In this document: positions 46,291-58,440 of the stretch, piece after piece
Position numbering within the stretch: position 1 is the stretch's first letter
Layout: every line of letters starts with the position of its first letter
DNA from: Epiperipatus broadwayi
Taxonomy: Eukaryota > Onychophora > Udeonychophora > Euonychophora > Peripatidae
Assembly (NCBI GenBank): GCA_028023455.1
Contig: JAQFVV010000072.1
Location: forward strand, 4,964,214 to 5,028,213
Direction: 5' to 3'
Length of the DNA: 64,000 nucleotides
The notes under the pieces: generated by a model
What the model saw: only the letters and a program-made list of their open reading frames with translations
The model's database searches: none
Told to the model about the DNA's origin: nothing
Position numbers and translations under genes: made by a program

Positions 46291-48018
46291 AGTTGGCTAA
46301 AATAGATAATTGTAACTAAATAATAAATATTGGAAAATATTAATAAAAGTGAAAGAGATGGAAGTAAAAAAAAAAAGTTGGAAATATATTAAAAGAAGGA
46401 ATGTAGGGTGGAGAAAAATAGTATTACTAAATGATGAGGAAAAATAGTGTAGCTCTAGAGAAGAATTAGAGACAATCTTAAATAAGTATGTAATGGATAT
46501 AGAAAAGATGCTGGGTGTGAAGGACAGAATGATAACAAACATAAAATCACATGGTATTGGAAATTTTACAGAAAATGAATTGAATGAGACAGAGAAGAAT
46601 TTGTAAAGTGAACAGTAGAGATGGTGATGAATTTAGGAAATTGGGCAAAATTAAATCTATTATCATGTTTTAATAAAGTGGTACAGAAGAGAATAATTTC
46701 TAGATGGCTGGAATAATACAAGAGTAAGGTTACTATTTAAAGGAAAGGAAGGATAAGGATTGTAGAAAGTTAAGCCATTATAGACCATCAGTTTATATAA
46801 AGTTTTTGCATATATGATGGCTGGAAGGCTGGCAAAATGGATGGAAGAAAATAGTATAGTGGGTGGTGAAATGCAAGTAGATTTTATAACAGATAGGTGT
46901 ACAGAAGATAGTTTATTTCTAGTCACACAACTTATAGATATAAGTAGGAATACAGATAGACAATTATATATGATCTTTATAGATGAGAAGGCATATAATA
47001 GAGCAAATAGAAATAGATTATGGGTAAGTTTAGTAAATTTGGGAATGAATGGAGCTTTAGTCGATCTTGTTAAGAGATTGTATGAAAATAATTACTAAAC
47101 ATATCAATTAAGAAATATAGAATCAGAGTTTAAAATGTGGTGGGACTAAGGCGAGGATACTCTATGTCACCTATTTTGTTTTTGTTACATTTGAGAGGAA
47201 TGGACAGAGCATTAAAAAGACTAAGAAGAGGGGTAGAGATACCATTAATAGATGGCAAGGGAATGTATATATTATCAAATCTTTTATTTACTGATATCTT
47301 TTTGTGCATAGAAGATAGGGAAAATATGGAAGTTATAATGAAGACGTGCACAAGAGTGGGTAAAGAGATGGAAATTAATTGAAGAAAAATCAAAAGTAAT
47401 GATGATAAATGCTGGGGAAAGAGAAAAGAACAAATTTTTATTGGGTGATATAAAGTTAAGTATGGTGAATAAGTATAATTATTTGGGAATCATCTTAACT
47501 AACCAGAGAAATTTCTTGGATGAATGTGAGAAAAAAATTGGCAAAGAAAAGAAATGGATTGATAAAGAAATTAACTTTGTTTTCATATAATAAATATGAT
47601 GTAGCAAGAATTGCACAGAAGGGAGTGGCAGTAGCGTGGGAGTGACAGTAGCGTGGTTAACTTATGTTAGCAGTGTGTTATGTGTTAATAAAGATTACTT
47701 AGAAAAAGTATAAAGGAAGTAGGAAGACATGCATTACATGGAGATGTATGACAGCAAATTAGGCAATTCAGGGAGAAATGGGTTGATCAAGTTTTTATAT
47801 GAGAGATGCAAAAAGCAAAATGAAAAGGTGCAGTAGATTGCAATTTATAGGTGGTAAGAGAATCACGAAAATAGTATTCAATTGAAGTAAAGGCAACAAG
47901 ATGGATGAGAAAGATAGTACAGTATGCAGAAGATTTGGATAAAGACTTTATGTCATTATACTTATATAAAAGATCGAATGATTGTGTTAGGACGATTGTT
48001 GAGTGTTATCAATCAATA
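46291..48018 (+). pseudogene. LINE-L copy 2, segment 2 (reverse transcriptase)
   Basis: Open pieces in order: 46814-47098 (LYMIFIDEKAYNRANRNRL, motif A with the Asp spaced by a small deletion; then SLVNLGMNGALVDLVKRLY), 47137-47382 (GYSMSPILF, motif B; FTDIFLC in place of the catalytic FADDI), 47399-47590 (KYNYLGIIL, thumb). The rest, to 48018, is frameshifted. Loss of one catalytic Asp and many stops show it is dead. Confidence 0.8.
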
Positions 48019-49145
48019 GTAGTTGGTCCAATAGACAGGTCCAGAGAGTAGTCATTACATCATCCATTCTTCCATTTCATTCTCTTCCTTGCCCATTTCC
48101 TCAATTCCACATAAGCCTTTCCATCTCTTATATCATCCAGTAATGTCAATTTCTTTCGTCCTTTTTATTTCCATTCACCATTCCCTCCAAAACATCTTTC
48201 ATTAAACTATAATCTTTTCTTAATATATGTCCAATCCATTTTCTCTTTCTCTCTCTGATATTTTCAATCAATCTTCTTTTCTCATTAACTCTTTTCAAAA
48301 CTTCTTTATTTGTTATTTTAATCATCCAACTGATTTTTTCCATTTTTCTTCATGTCCACATCTCAAAAGCTTCCAATCGTTTCTTAATTCTATTACTCAA
48401 TGTCCATGTCTCACAACCATACATTAATACACTCCACACACAACATTTAATTAATCTCTTCATTAATTCTCTTTCCATAGGTCCACAAAATTTCTTTTTT
48501 CTTTTTTCAAATGGCACATTTGCCAATGCTATTCTTCTTTTAACTTCATCTTCATTTCTTCCATTCTCACTCAACCAACTACCCAAATATCTAAATCCCT
48601 TTACCTGTTGAACCATGTCATCATGGATTTCAATTTGGAGTCTGTTTGCATCTCTCCCTATCCATAAACACTTAGTCTTGTCAATATTAATCTTCATTCC
48701 ATATGCCATACATCCTTCCAATTCATTCAACATATTCTGAAGATCCTTTTCCTCCTCAGCAATAAGAGCCATATCATCTGAAAATCTTATACACTTTATT
48801 ACTCTTCCTCCAACATTTGCTCCTCCACAGTCCAAATAATTATTTAGCATATCTGTTAAATAAATATTAAACAAAACAGGTGACATACTACACCCTTGCC
48901 TAATTCCACTTTCTATATTCACTTCATCAGTCTCATTACTCCCAAATCTAACTCTTATTCTTTGATCATTATACATAGTCCAAATCAATCGTCTTTCTTT
49001 CCAAAATACTCCTTTATCTCTTAAGATAGACATCAGTTTATTCCAGCCTACTTTATCAAATGCCTTTTCTAAATCCACAAAACGTATACCAATTCCTTTG
49101 TCTCTTTCAATATATCTTTCTGCAATTGTCCTAACAATACCAATA
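48019..49145 (-). pseudogene. RTE-type LINE (RTE-B, BovB-like), 5'-truncated, one main stop
   Basis: The minus-strand frame runs from 49145 to 48146 with a single TGA at about 48347-48349, where the family has Trp (EMWT-x-RKMEKISW). Motifs in order: GIRFVDLEKAFDKV (motif A), GIRQGCSMSPVLFNIYL (motif B), CIRFSDDMALIAE (catalytic box, Ala to Ser in front of DD), KINIDKTKCLWIG, FRYLGSWLSENG (thumb), VLMYGCETWTL, then NKEVLKRV, RKWIGHILRKD and EGMVNGNKK, the RTE end pattern. A frameshift precedes a last piece (LTLLDDIRDGKAY). The insertion is flanked by AATAGTA on both sides (about 48015-48021 and 49147-49153). It is the youngest LINE in the window and lies inside LINE-L copy 2. Confidence 0.88.
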
Positions 49146-49733
49146 GTATCAAAGAATAGGATAGAAGAATAGATGCATTAATAAAAAATAGGGAGTTGAA
49201 GAGACAGAGAACTAGTATGGAGAATAAAAAGAGTTTAAATATATATAGAAGTAAACAATATTGGGTGCGAGTTCATTTATGACAATAACTAGGAAAGCAG
49301 CTTACTGTTTAAGGTTTGAACAGGATTATTGGCAACAAGGGAATATAGATGTAAGTGGAGAAAGGTGATTCATTTACTCTGCAAATCATGTAAGGAAGGC
49401 ATGGAAAATATTAAGCATCTGCTAATTGAATGGTACAAGTAGAAAGGGTACAAATATTGATTGTGTGAGAATATATTTAAACAAAGTGAGTATACAGAAA
49501 GTGGGTTTTTTATTTTTTATGTTGGGTTTGAAAAAAAGGTAAGGGGTATTTAGATATAAAGGCCATAGAGTGGGCAAAGATGATGTTGTGGAAATGGGAT
49601 GGAGCAGGATAGAGAAGAATATGGGAAAAACAGTGTAAGGTGGCTAACAAGTTTTTCTGGGCATACTGTTTGAGAGATCCCTGACTTCGATAAAAGAAGC
49701 CACAGTGCATCACATCACATAGCATTGAGTAAT
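49146..49733 (+). pseudogene. LINE-L copy 2, segment 3 (C-terminus and 3' tail)
   Basis: Resumes the LINE-L sequence at the AAAGAATAGGATAGAAGAAT block and continues through NNIGCEF-like and KHLLIE remnants to the 3' tail CATCACATCACATAGC at 49710-49733. Frames are broken. Confidence 0.78.
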
Positions 49734-49909
49734 TTGTAAAGAGAATTTATATCAGGTTAACTATTAGTTATTTAACAAGTTTGCCACCCTATTTTTTATT
49801 CTGGTTAACAATAGCTAGATAAGTATTTATTAATTAATAATTGGATGGCTAGCTGAATTCTTGGGAAACTTTCAGTATCACATAAAGCTTTAAGTTATGA
49901 ATATACTTT

Positions 49910-50330
49910 AAAAGAAGAGCAGCAGCTTTATAACCATTTATTGTAATCTTGGTTAATCAGTATTCTCTAGTTGGTAATATATTTAAAGCCCCATTCCAGA
50001 AGAGTTTTCAGCTTTTGTTTTTATTAAGAGGACTTGGATTTCAAAGCTATAACCAATACAATTGTGTTATATGTCCAGAAATCACCAATCCTTTTTTTTT
50101 TACTACCAAAGAAATTTAAAAAGTCAAACCTATTTGTTTACATAGATAATTTATATACATTTGACCCTAGGTCAGTAACTATATTTTAATAATCGTTTTC
50201 GAATCCCAAATTCTCATTGGCAAACAGAAAAGCCTAAAAATGGTCTGGTGATGTGGATTTAAATGCACTGTCCTCAAATAATCCCTAATAATTCAAGTTT
50301 ACAATAGGTGGCACTAGAATGATTTGGAAA
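49910..50330. repeat. HH-2 inverted pair, both ribozymes decayed
   Basis: The minus unit is at about 49920-50065 (AACAAAAGCTGAAAACTC, then GGCTTTAAATATA) and the plus unit at about 50190-50330 (AGAAAAGCCTAAAAATGG, then GGATTTAAATGCA and TTCAAGTTTACAATAGG). Core boxes are mutated in both. Confidence 0.5.
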
Positions 50331-50428
50331 GGGAAGGTAAAGTGGCTAACGGATTTCTCTGGGCATAGTTGCTGAGAGATTCCTGACTCCATTTAAGAAG
50401 TCACGATGCATCACATCACATATAATAC
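50327..50428 (+). pseudogene. LINE-L 3' end stub, about 100 bp
   Basis: Carries only the terminal 3' region (GTGGCTAACGGATTTCTCTG, GGCATAGTTGCTGAGAG) and the CATCACATCACATATAAT tail. An extreme 5' truncation, as expected of target-primed reverse transcription. Confidence 0.8.
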
Positions 50429-50504
50429 CTTAGTAAGCTAAAGAATAGGTTGATGTTATGTTGATATTTTTTTTAAAAAATATTACATTAAGGTCTAAAG
50501 GCAG

Positions 50505-51650
50505 ATATGAATACTGTTTTTCTTAATAACTTTTGTCTCTTTAGTTGCATTAATATGTATCTAACATCTCACTAATCGATTATTTATTCTTGCATTGAAT
50601 TTATTAAGAACATAACAATCTTGAAATACATATTTTATGGTAATCAGAATATCCAATTGTGCAATACTATCATTTGGGTGCTTCCATATCCATTCTATTT
50701 AATATTTTTCTCAAAGAAAGAATTCATAATATAGTTTTTCTGTAAAATACACAAATCTGCGGTCTCTCATTTCTATCATCATAACCAGATTTACCCAGAG
50801 GCCATTCATCTTTTAATTGTTTACCAATTCTAGCATTGAAATTTCCTGTAACAATTTTAAAATATAGTCATCCATGTAAAAATTCTCTACCTCTTCATTA
50901 CAATGAAAATTTGTTGGACCATAAACTGTGTTAGTGTTTACCATTGAATTGAATAACTAATCTTCCATTCTGTCTGATGTACCATCAAAACTTCAAAATG
51001 TTGTTCTTCCATTTTTATTTATAATGAATCCCATTTTATTTGTGCTTTAAAGTACATCTTCACTTTTTAAATCAAATGTCTTTCTATCTTTTCATTTCAC
51101 AGACTCCAGCAATGTCCATATAATATTAAACAGTTTGTCTTCCAATTGTTACTATCTTCCTTCATTTGAAAATGATCTGCAATTGTAAATACCTAGATAA
51201 ATAGTTGTCATTGATTGGCAACCTGAGTCCCTAATCAGGGGATTCTTAGTACTCTCTATCTTCAGCCATCAACCACTACTTTAGCTGGTGACCTTTGACA
51301 GCCTTTTGGGAATGAGAGCTATAATTTGTCTCTGGCTGATTGTAAATTTAAAAAAAGTTAATTCAGCACCCATTGTTTTTGCCGTCAAGAAAACTCAAAT
51401 GATATTTCAGTTTGAAACTGTCAGGCAATTGAAAAAAAGGGCATTATGTTGGTGAGCAACCTTTCCATATTTGTATACTATATGAATAATCTTATAATAA
51501 TAACAGCTGCAATACCAAGAACATATGGAATGGACATTAAGAATTTTCCCTGCTCAGTTCCTTCAAAGCCTCAAAGAGAAATTGAAATGTCCCACAGCCA
51601 ATTCTTTTCTGCAGCTGTAATATATACATACATATATAAGTTGTGAAAGA
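50505..51650 (-). pseudogene. RTE-A endonuclease and 5' region
   Basis: Minus-strand reading, from the 5' side: leader to about 51200, TVYGPTNFHCNEEVENFY near 50880-50940, ISMLELVNN (for GDFNARIG-x-Q) near 50830, KDEWPLGKSGYDDRNERPQ-like near 50770, the usual endonuclease order of RTE LINEs. It is cut off before the reverse transcriptase, near 50505. Confidence 0.7.
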
Positions 51651-51654
51651 AGTT

Positions 51655-52250
51655 GATTATCAACTGAAAAAAGTCTTTGCTTTTTCTTTGAAGCCTTAAA
51701 GGAGTAAAATAGAGAAAATTCCTAATATCCTGACCACATATATGTTCTTATTATTGCAGTTGTTCTTGCTATGTGATTATTCCTATGGTAAATGAATATG
51801 TATGAATTGTCCACCAACATGCATCAGCCAGTATAGTGAATTTTCTGACTTTTATGGGTGAATTTAAAACCAAGAAATTGTGCCCTTGTAGTTTTTAACT
51901 AAAACATCAATTGGGTTTTTTTAAAGACAGGGTGAATAAATATTATTCTCTTTCATGATTGAAAAAACTGAATTGTGATCCTCATTCCTAAGAGACTATA
52001 AAGTCATCAGCAAACTATCAGTAGGTGGAAGGTCTTAGAATTTCTTATAAATCTTTGATTATTATTTGATGATGACTTTTTATATTGTTACCTATAAACT
52101 ATATATCATTTTTAATTAAAGAAAGTTTGGATAAATTGCAAGAACTGTCTAATATGAAAATGGTATACAATCAAATATTGTCATGTTAGGAGAAAAAGTA
52201 AAGAAGTGATTAATTTTAAAATAAATTTATACTTTAATATGAAGATTGGT
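51655..52250. other. No gene seen
   Basis: 51655-51860 contains an inverted, decayed echo of the RTE-A leader (CTGCAATAATAAGAACATAT-like on the minus strand). The rest is AT-rich. Confidence 0.35.
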
Positions 52251-52254
52251 GACT

Positions 52255-52530
52255 TACTAATAATTTTTATTAGTCATTCATTAGACAAGAGATAATGGTT
52301 AATATTTTTGTAGTGTAATTTCCACTACACCACTCTCATGCAAGGCAGGGACTTGTTTCTTATATACTTTTAACACCTTGCGGAGAGGTGTGATCATGAA
52401 CATATGACCAAAGATATGTGAAAAAGATATATGATCCCCAATGTGCAGATTTTGTGTTGAATCAGAACTCATCAGTTGGCCGAGATGTCAATCTCTGACA
52501 CATATCTTTATCATTGTTCACTATATATAT
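52255..52530 (-). repeat. HH-1 repeat copy, ribozyme core altered
   Basis: Starts with the family end TAATAATTTTTATTAGTCAT (its 3' side on the minus strand) and the body GTAGTGTAATTTCCACTACA. The minus-strand ribozyme part at about 52430-52490 reads GGCCAACTGATGAGTTCTG, then ACACAAAATCTGCACATTGG. The CUGAUGA box is intact but stem II is mispaired and G12 is A. Confidence 0.7.
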
Positions 52531-52814
52531 ATATTAATTCTAATGTTTTCACGGATAAAAGATGTCATATTATTATTACTATTTGCGGGATATTCCGTGT
52601 AGTGAAAAAGAAATGGACTTTCAGTACAATATCAAGTACCTTCCTCAGAGCTCTCTTTTCAAATCATTATGATATTGTACTGAAACGAGCATTTAGCTTT
52701 TTGGAATTAAATGTAATAATAAGACATATATATATAGCTAATTGCTACAATTTAACTGATGTGTCAAATTTACTGCCCTCACAACTTTGATGCAAACCAC
52801 CTAATGGAAGTATT

Positions 52815-53035
52815 ATTAATAATTTTTATTAGAGATTATCCACTTAATGAATAATATTTCTGTAGTGTAATTGCCACTATACCACTTTCACACAAAGTAG
52901 GGACTGGTTTCTATCCACTTTTAACACCTTTTAGTGGAGTGTAATCATGAATATATGACAAATGACATGTGAAAAATATGTATGATCTCCAAGACACACA
53001 TTTTGTGCTGAATCAGCACCCATCAATGGATGGTA
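52815..53035 (-). repeat. HH-1 repeat copy, G12 lost
   Basis: Minus-strand ribozyme at about 52985-53030: TTGATGG, stem II GTGC/GCAC (perfect, around TGATTCA), then AAA in place of GAA, ATGTGTGTC and TTGGAGATC. It shares the TGATTCA loop and the G12-to-A change with the copy 500 bp away, so the two form a subfamily or arose by duplication. Confidence 0.7.
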
Positions 53036-53039
53036 TCAA

Positions 53040-53427
53040 ATGCAGATAATTTAGATTTATGCCTTAACAAGTTCTCATTCTATAGAGAAGCAGAGGATGT
53101 TTATTTGGATATACAGAATGTTTTCTGTCAGATCAAACAATATTTTAAACATCCTGGGAAACTTTAATGCTAGAAATGAAAACCAATCAAAAGGTAAAAG
53201 TGCTGTGGGTTAATTTGGATATGGAAATAGAAATGAGAGGAAATAGACTTGTGGGATTTTTGGAAAAGAAAATCTATGTATTATCAATTTATTTTTTGAG
53301 AAAAACCAAAAGTGGAAATAGACAGAAACATCCAAATGAAGATACAGCAGAATTGGATTATCCTTTATTTATAGTGAATATGTATTTTAAAACTATAATA
53401 TATTTAATGATTCAATACAGTATATGG
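53040..53427 (+). pseudogene. RTE-A plus-strand copy: endonuclease
   Basis: Reads ILGNFNARNENQSKG (for GDFNARVG-x-QSKG), VNLDMEIEMRGNRLVGFLEK (for G-x-GNRNERGNRLV-x-FLEK), then SGNRQKHPNEDTAELDYPL (for W-x-W-x-SPN-x-x-x-AEIDYIL). These are the endonuclease motifs in order. It is interrupted by a hAT element at 53428. Confidence 0.78.
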
Positions 53428-53904
53428 CAGGGATGACCAACTTTTGTGTTCATAAGATCTACTTTTTCTTTTAAAAATGTTTTGCAATCAACTTGTCATA
53501 AGCGATCGACTTGTCATAGGCATTGTCTAAATGGAGGTAGGTGTGAAATACATACTATTTTTATATATCTACCTAGTAAAAAATAATTATTTAAAGGGCC
53601 AAAAAACACATGTCTGGAGGAGTTAAAGGAACATTAGTTATTTATTATTAGCAATATTTATTAATTCAAATTAGCTACATTAAATCAAGATTAAAAATAT
53701 TATTTTCAATAATGATACAGCTTAGTGGACTTCACCTATCTAGAATGGAAAAAAAATTTAGAACAAAAACAAAAATAATAAAAAAACTTGACTTAATTTG
53801 TTTCACTTGTTACCCGACAGTTCTTGACAGATTGGCCTTGCGATCGACCAAAAATGTCTTTGCGATTGACTGATGGATCATGATCGACTTGTTGGACATC
53901 CCTG
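53428..53904. mobile_element. Non-autonomous hAT transposon, 477 bp
   Basis: Ends CAGGGATGACCAAC and GTTGGACATCCCTG, inverted with two mismatches. The perfect 8-bp duplication GTATATGG lies at 53420-53427 and 53905-53912. The end sequence is related to, but distinct from, that at 1083. The inside has repeated GATCGACTTGTCATA-like words and no transposase frame. Confidence 0.88.
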
Positions 53905-53912
53905 GTATATGG

Positions 53913-55400
53913 TAATCAATTAATGAGATATGTGTTATTATTGTCTATTTATTTTATTATTGGCATTAATAAGATAACCAGTATGCTACTAACATTAGTT
54001 ATACTGATTGCTAATACAGAAAAAGCACCTATCTATCAATATATGAAGAAAATAAGGAATATGGAAATAATTTTAAGTGAACCATTTACAAGAATTTAAT
54101 ATCTGGAATTTTGTAAAATAGTATGAAAAAGAGTTAATGATATATGAAAATATAATAATGAATTGGAAAGGAAAGCTATAAAAAATAATGTCTCGAAAGT
54201 ATAAAACAGCATCTTGATATTAGAAAGTTATTTCAGTAATAATAGTAATAAATGAACTATTATTAAAAAATATACCAACATCATGAATGTGTTGAAGAAG
54301 TATATAGTAATAAAAACAAGAAACAAAGTATCTCATACAAAAACATCTTCTGACTTGCCAAGTATTTTAAAATGAAGAGGTGAGTCGTGCAATTAAATCT
54401 ATGAAGAAGTGAAAGGTAGTACCAATGATGAAGTGATTATTAACATCTTAAAAGAAGCTGTTGATAAAGTAGGAAGATTGTTGTGAAAACCCTGTAAATA
54501 GCTAAGCTATACCTTATTGTTGGTACTTTGCAGTAGTGACATTCATATTTAAGAAAGGTGAATAAGATATTAGGATTTACAGACTGATCATTTCTAAGCA
54601 AAATCTTTACTAAGGTAATTACAATCTTACAATTAATTGTCATAGACTCAAACCAACCAAAATAATAAGCTGAGTCCAGTAGATCATATCCAACTATTCA
54701 GAGAAGTTATGGAAAAGATGATATGCTTTTGTGCTTTGGGATTGTAAGTTATGAAAAACATTTTAGCAATGGTTAAAATTCAGAAGAATATTGATTAAGA
54801 TTGAGATTTACATGATGTATAACAGAATGATTCCATTTTACAAGAAATATTTTATGGATTAAAATGGAAAGCTAAGGGAAGAAAAATAAATCAGGATTAA
54901 TTTAAATCGTCAGGATTTTGCAAATGGTATGTGATCTTCAGGAAATGTTTTAAAGATTTATCAAATAAAAGGAAGAAAGAAGGATTAAAGATAAAATGCT
55001 AAAAAGATTAAAGTAATATTCAAATAAGGAGAAGGTAAAAATTGGTAATAGGAAATGAGATAATCTTAAAATTAATGAATACCTTGATCAGATTATTAAT
55101 GCAGATGAAAATATAATGGGATGCTTTTCATTGAATATTTGTCTGAAAAGGGAAGACATTTGGTAGATGTGTTTTTCAGTTTTTACTTACAGATCTGAGA
55201 CATGGACTTTAAACCATATTATTAATATCATTGAAAGAACGGAGTGAAATCGAACTGGATTAGACATTTTTGTAAAAGAAATGGCAATAGATGTCAGTTA
55301 AAAGTCTTAAATTGCATCGCAAGTGATGGATGAGGAAAAGTTTGCTGAAATGAGGTGTAGAAAAGAAGCTGCGTATTGCAGAAACAGAGAAAGCTTGGAT
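53913..55400 (+). pseudogene. RTE-A plus-strand copy: reverse transcriptase
   Basis: Continues after the hAT element. Remnants in order: FKKGE...DIRIYRLIISKQNL near 54550 (for KKGD...NYRPISL), a YEKHFSNG-like motif A near 54750, INQD...FKSSGF near 54890, a VIFRKCFKDLSNK segment near 54940, INEYLDQIINADENIMG near 55075 (for EYVYLGQ-x-I), and CVFQFLLTDLRHG near 55170 (for CVLPVLTYGSETW). Heavily broken. Confidence 0.65.
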
Positions 55401-55404
55401 ATAC

Positions 55405-57810
55405 TTTATCTTGTCATAAATTAATAATGATTGAAAATAATGACGATCACACACGCACGAGTGCAAAATCCAAAAAATGATAATTTTATATACATAAACA
55501 ATATATAATGTATTTAACATACATATGTAACATGTACTATAGCAACAGTATAATTATTTAAGTAATAATAGTACTGTCAAAATGAAATTTTGCACATAAA
55601 ATACAGAGGAAGAGTGCTAATTAGTATTCGAGTATTAGATTTATTTATTAATATATTAGCAGTAAAAGAAATCTACTGTCAAAATAAATGACTGTAAGTT
55701 TATTTTAAAAATATATGGCGGTTTTTTAAAAATAAATAAATCGTAAACTCGACAATCATTTCTTCCACATTAAATACTGCTTATATATTAATAAATAAAT
55801 CTTGCCTAATAGTAGAATGCTAATTAGTATTCATATTCTGTAATGATACTTTCAAAATTAAAATTTTGGCAACGCCACTATAGTCAAATAGTTATAGATT
55901 CTAATTAATAGAATAGATGGGGATTAAGAACATTTTAATCCAAAATCCTTCATAGTGCTTAAATATCAGAGTTGTTTGTCATATGAGCCAAATAGAATAT
56001 TGATAAGTTTAGTATAAAAAAAGACCCACTTCCTTGCTTTCCTTTTAGAATGCTGTGTTGCATTTTTGGAATGGAGGGTTTGTACATGAATTTTATGCAC
56101 TTCTATTAAAGGAGATCTTGATCATCATGGTGGTAGATTGGCATTGACATCTGTTTGATGTTATGTTTTAATAAACCCTTGTATTCCAGAATATAGAATA
56201 CAAAATTTCAGGATATCTTATCAGCCAGATTTTATACTAGTAGGGTTGATTGGGGAAGCTGTCATGAAGCCTACTCTCTTTTGAAGAGTATAATTTTTTA
56301 CTCTGCCAGGGAAATCATTGAGATGGTGCTTAGATGATGGAGACATCAAACTCATTTCTCACAACTATAGATTTCTTCTTAATTCTAATGTGGTGTCTTG
56401 AACTTAATATGATAACCAAACATTGTCTCCAAAATACTTTGATTTGGTAAAGCATTAGAATAACAGATTTCAGATCTTAAGGTCCACAGATCATCTTACC
56501 TCCAATACTCCTAAGGCTTGGAATTCTTCTGAATTCCTAAGCAATAAATCATTTTGACTATTTTTAATAATCTAAATAATAAGTAGAATAATTCTAATAT
56601 TGTTGATAATTTAGATGGAAAGAAATGTGTGTGTTTTTTTAATGTTTTAAAGTTTATTCCTCATGCATTAAATTTGTCACCATTTCTTATTTTTTAAATA
56701 TAGACTAAATAAAGAATTTTAAATCAAAGGAGGATTGAATTTAATCTGTTCAAAATTATTTCCCCATTTTCATAAGAGAATCAAAATATGTTTTACAGTA
56801 CTAATCAATCTCACATGTAGAATGATTCAGATAATGACAAGACCAAATTCTGGGACAATCTTTTTTTTTCATTGATTATTCATTCATGTGCTGATTTTCC
56901 AGATCAACTCAATTGCTGATCATTTGTAGAGTTACATCTTGTAGGATTCAAAGAATTCTGTGAACAAAGACTCACAGCTGAAACTCTTTCCAGTTTCACA
57001 AAAATATGTATACCATGATCAAAATCGAATGGTCATTTGTTTATAAGTTTGAGTACTGAAAGTAACAGAATCCATTTACCAAGGTCTGCACTCTATCTTT
57101 GCACCAAATTAGGCAGGATAAAATAATCAAATGGTTTATTGCTTACAAATTTATAAGACATTCCAATATTGGAAATAACAATTGGATCTTGACAGTTCCA
57201 AAATCTGCCATTTACCACTGCATCGAACAATAAATCTTGTCTTTGTGTTGAGCCAGTAAGATTGTCTACGTTTAATCGACAAGAATCAATCTGTTTCAAA
57301 AGTATCTAAAAAAAATTTGATCCTTGTAATGCAGCCATAACAACATATACACGAAAAACGTGGTTATCTAATGTTTGTTAGAAGATTTGTTAATAATGAT
57401 GTTTACCAGTTGAGTAATTAACAGGAAGACAAAACTAAAAGGAGTAAAATCATTATAAAAATTTGTCATCATTTGGTTTGTTTGCTTGTTTATTATATAA
57501 TGCTAATTTTTATAAGAAAACATTATATAAGTCACATATAACCTGTGAATAATTGATTGGAGCTGAGATTCTCCAGATTTATATACTAATATAGTTATAT
57601 TTTTTTTACTTGCATTTATTTATTTTTTGTTATCATATATTTCTTTTTACTTTACTTCCATCAAAACACCGAATGTCCCAGTGAAAAGGTGACTGGTGAT
57701 TGGTTATCTCTCCAAGATATCCTCTGCATCATCTCTGAATTAACACGTGTAACATAGCAACATAATTTAGCTATTCACAAAAAATCGAAGATGGCAATGC
57801 ACCAACATTA
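55405..57810. other. No recognised gene
   Basis: AT-rich, with a somewhat more complex stretch at 56050-56560 and a 68-codon minus-strand frame at 57093-57299 with no known motif. Nothing could be assigned. Confidence 0.4.
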
Positions 57811-57814
57811 ATTT

Positions 57815-58000
57815 TTATTTTAAATTAGACAAAACTGCTTCAGAAACAAGCTGTGTATGGCAGTGAACCCATCCATGTGTTACAAGGATATTTTCCAAAT
57901 GGTTTGCAGTATATCATGATGGCAGGGACAGCATTGAAAATTACCTATAAAGATATGAAACAATCACACTGTATTGTGAATCATGATCAGACATGTTAGC
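57815..58000 (+). pseudogene. Mariner-type transposase N-terminus (GVQW3/SETMAR-like), fragment
   Basis: Piecewise reading gives LDKTASET, AVYGSEPIHVLQ, FSKWFAVYHDGRDSIENYL and STLYCES. This matches, in order, the helix-turn-helix start of mariner/SETMAR-type proteins (LGKTATET, AYG-x-EAMSR, VFEWHKRF-x-DGRESIED, GRPSTS). At least one frameshift. The DDE/D catalytic part is absent. Confidence 0.65.
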
Positions 58001-58084
58001 GCCTTAAAATTTTTATGATTAATAGTTCAATTATAATAATAATAAATAGCCATTCAAAAAAGAGCATAGTCATTCCAAATCAAA

Positions 58085-58440
58085 AACAGGGAGAGAAAAA
58101 ACTAAAAATGAGTATTGTGGTAACTATACAAACCAATTTGTGAATCATAAATACATCCGCATATAGAACATGCTGGTTCAATTTTCTGTTGTTATTTCAT
58201 GATATGGTCTTTTAATTTTCTCTAAAGAAAATTTTTCTTTCTGAAGTACTTCAACACCATATCTACTTTTAGCTCTCCGATGAAATCTAGTCTCTGCCAT
58301 ATCTTTCCAATGAAAACAATTTGTGTTGCACTTCTTTAGAATGTCTTTCAGATAATCCTTGTAATATAGATGGTATCTACATTTCCTATGAAACCCATGT
58401 CCAAGTTCATAAAACACCATTTTAGGAAGTCTTCTGTTGT
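58085..58440 (-). repeat. Dispersed protein-like fragment, shared with 24285-24435
   Basis: An open stretch of 80 codons (58178-58420) containing HRKCRYHLYYKDYLKDILKK and RRAKSRYGVEVLQKEKFSL. The end of it and the region beyond the stop match the 24.3-kb fragment. Unlike most frames here it is rich in varied residues. Family not recognised; probably part of a transposon protein. Confidence 0.45.

Noticed and set aside
57093-57299. 68-codon minus-strand frame with varied composition
   Set aside because: Could be an exon, but no motif, no clear splice sites and no second copy seen.
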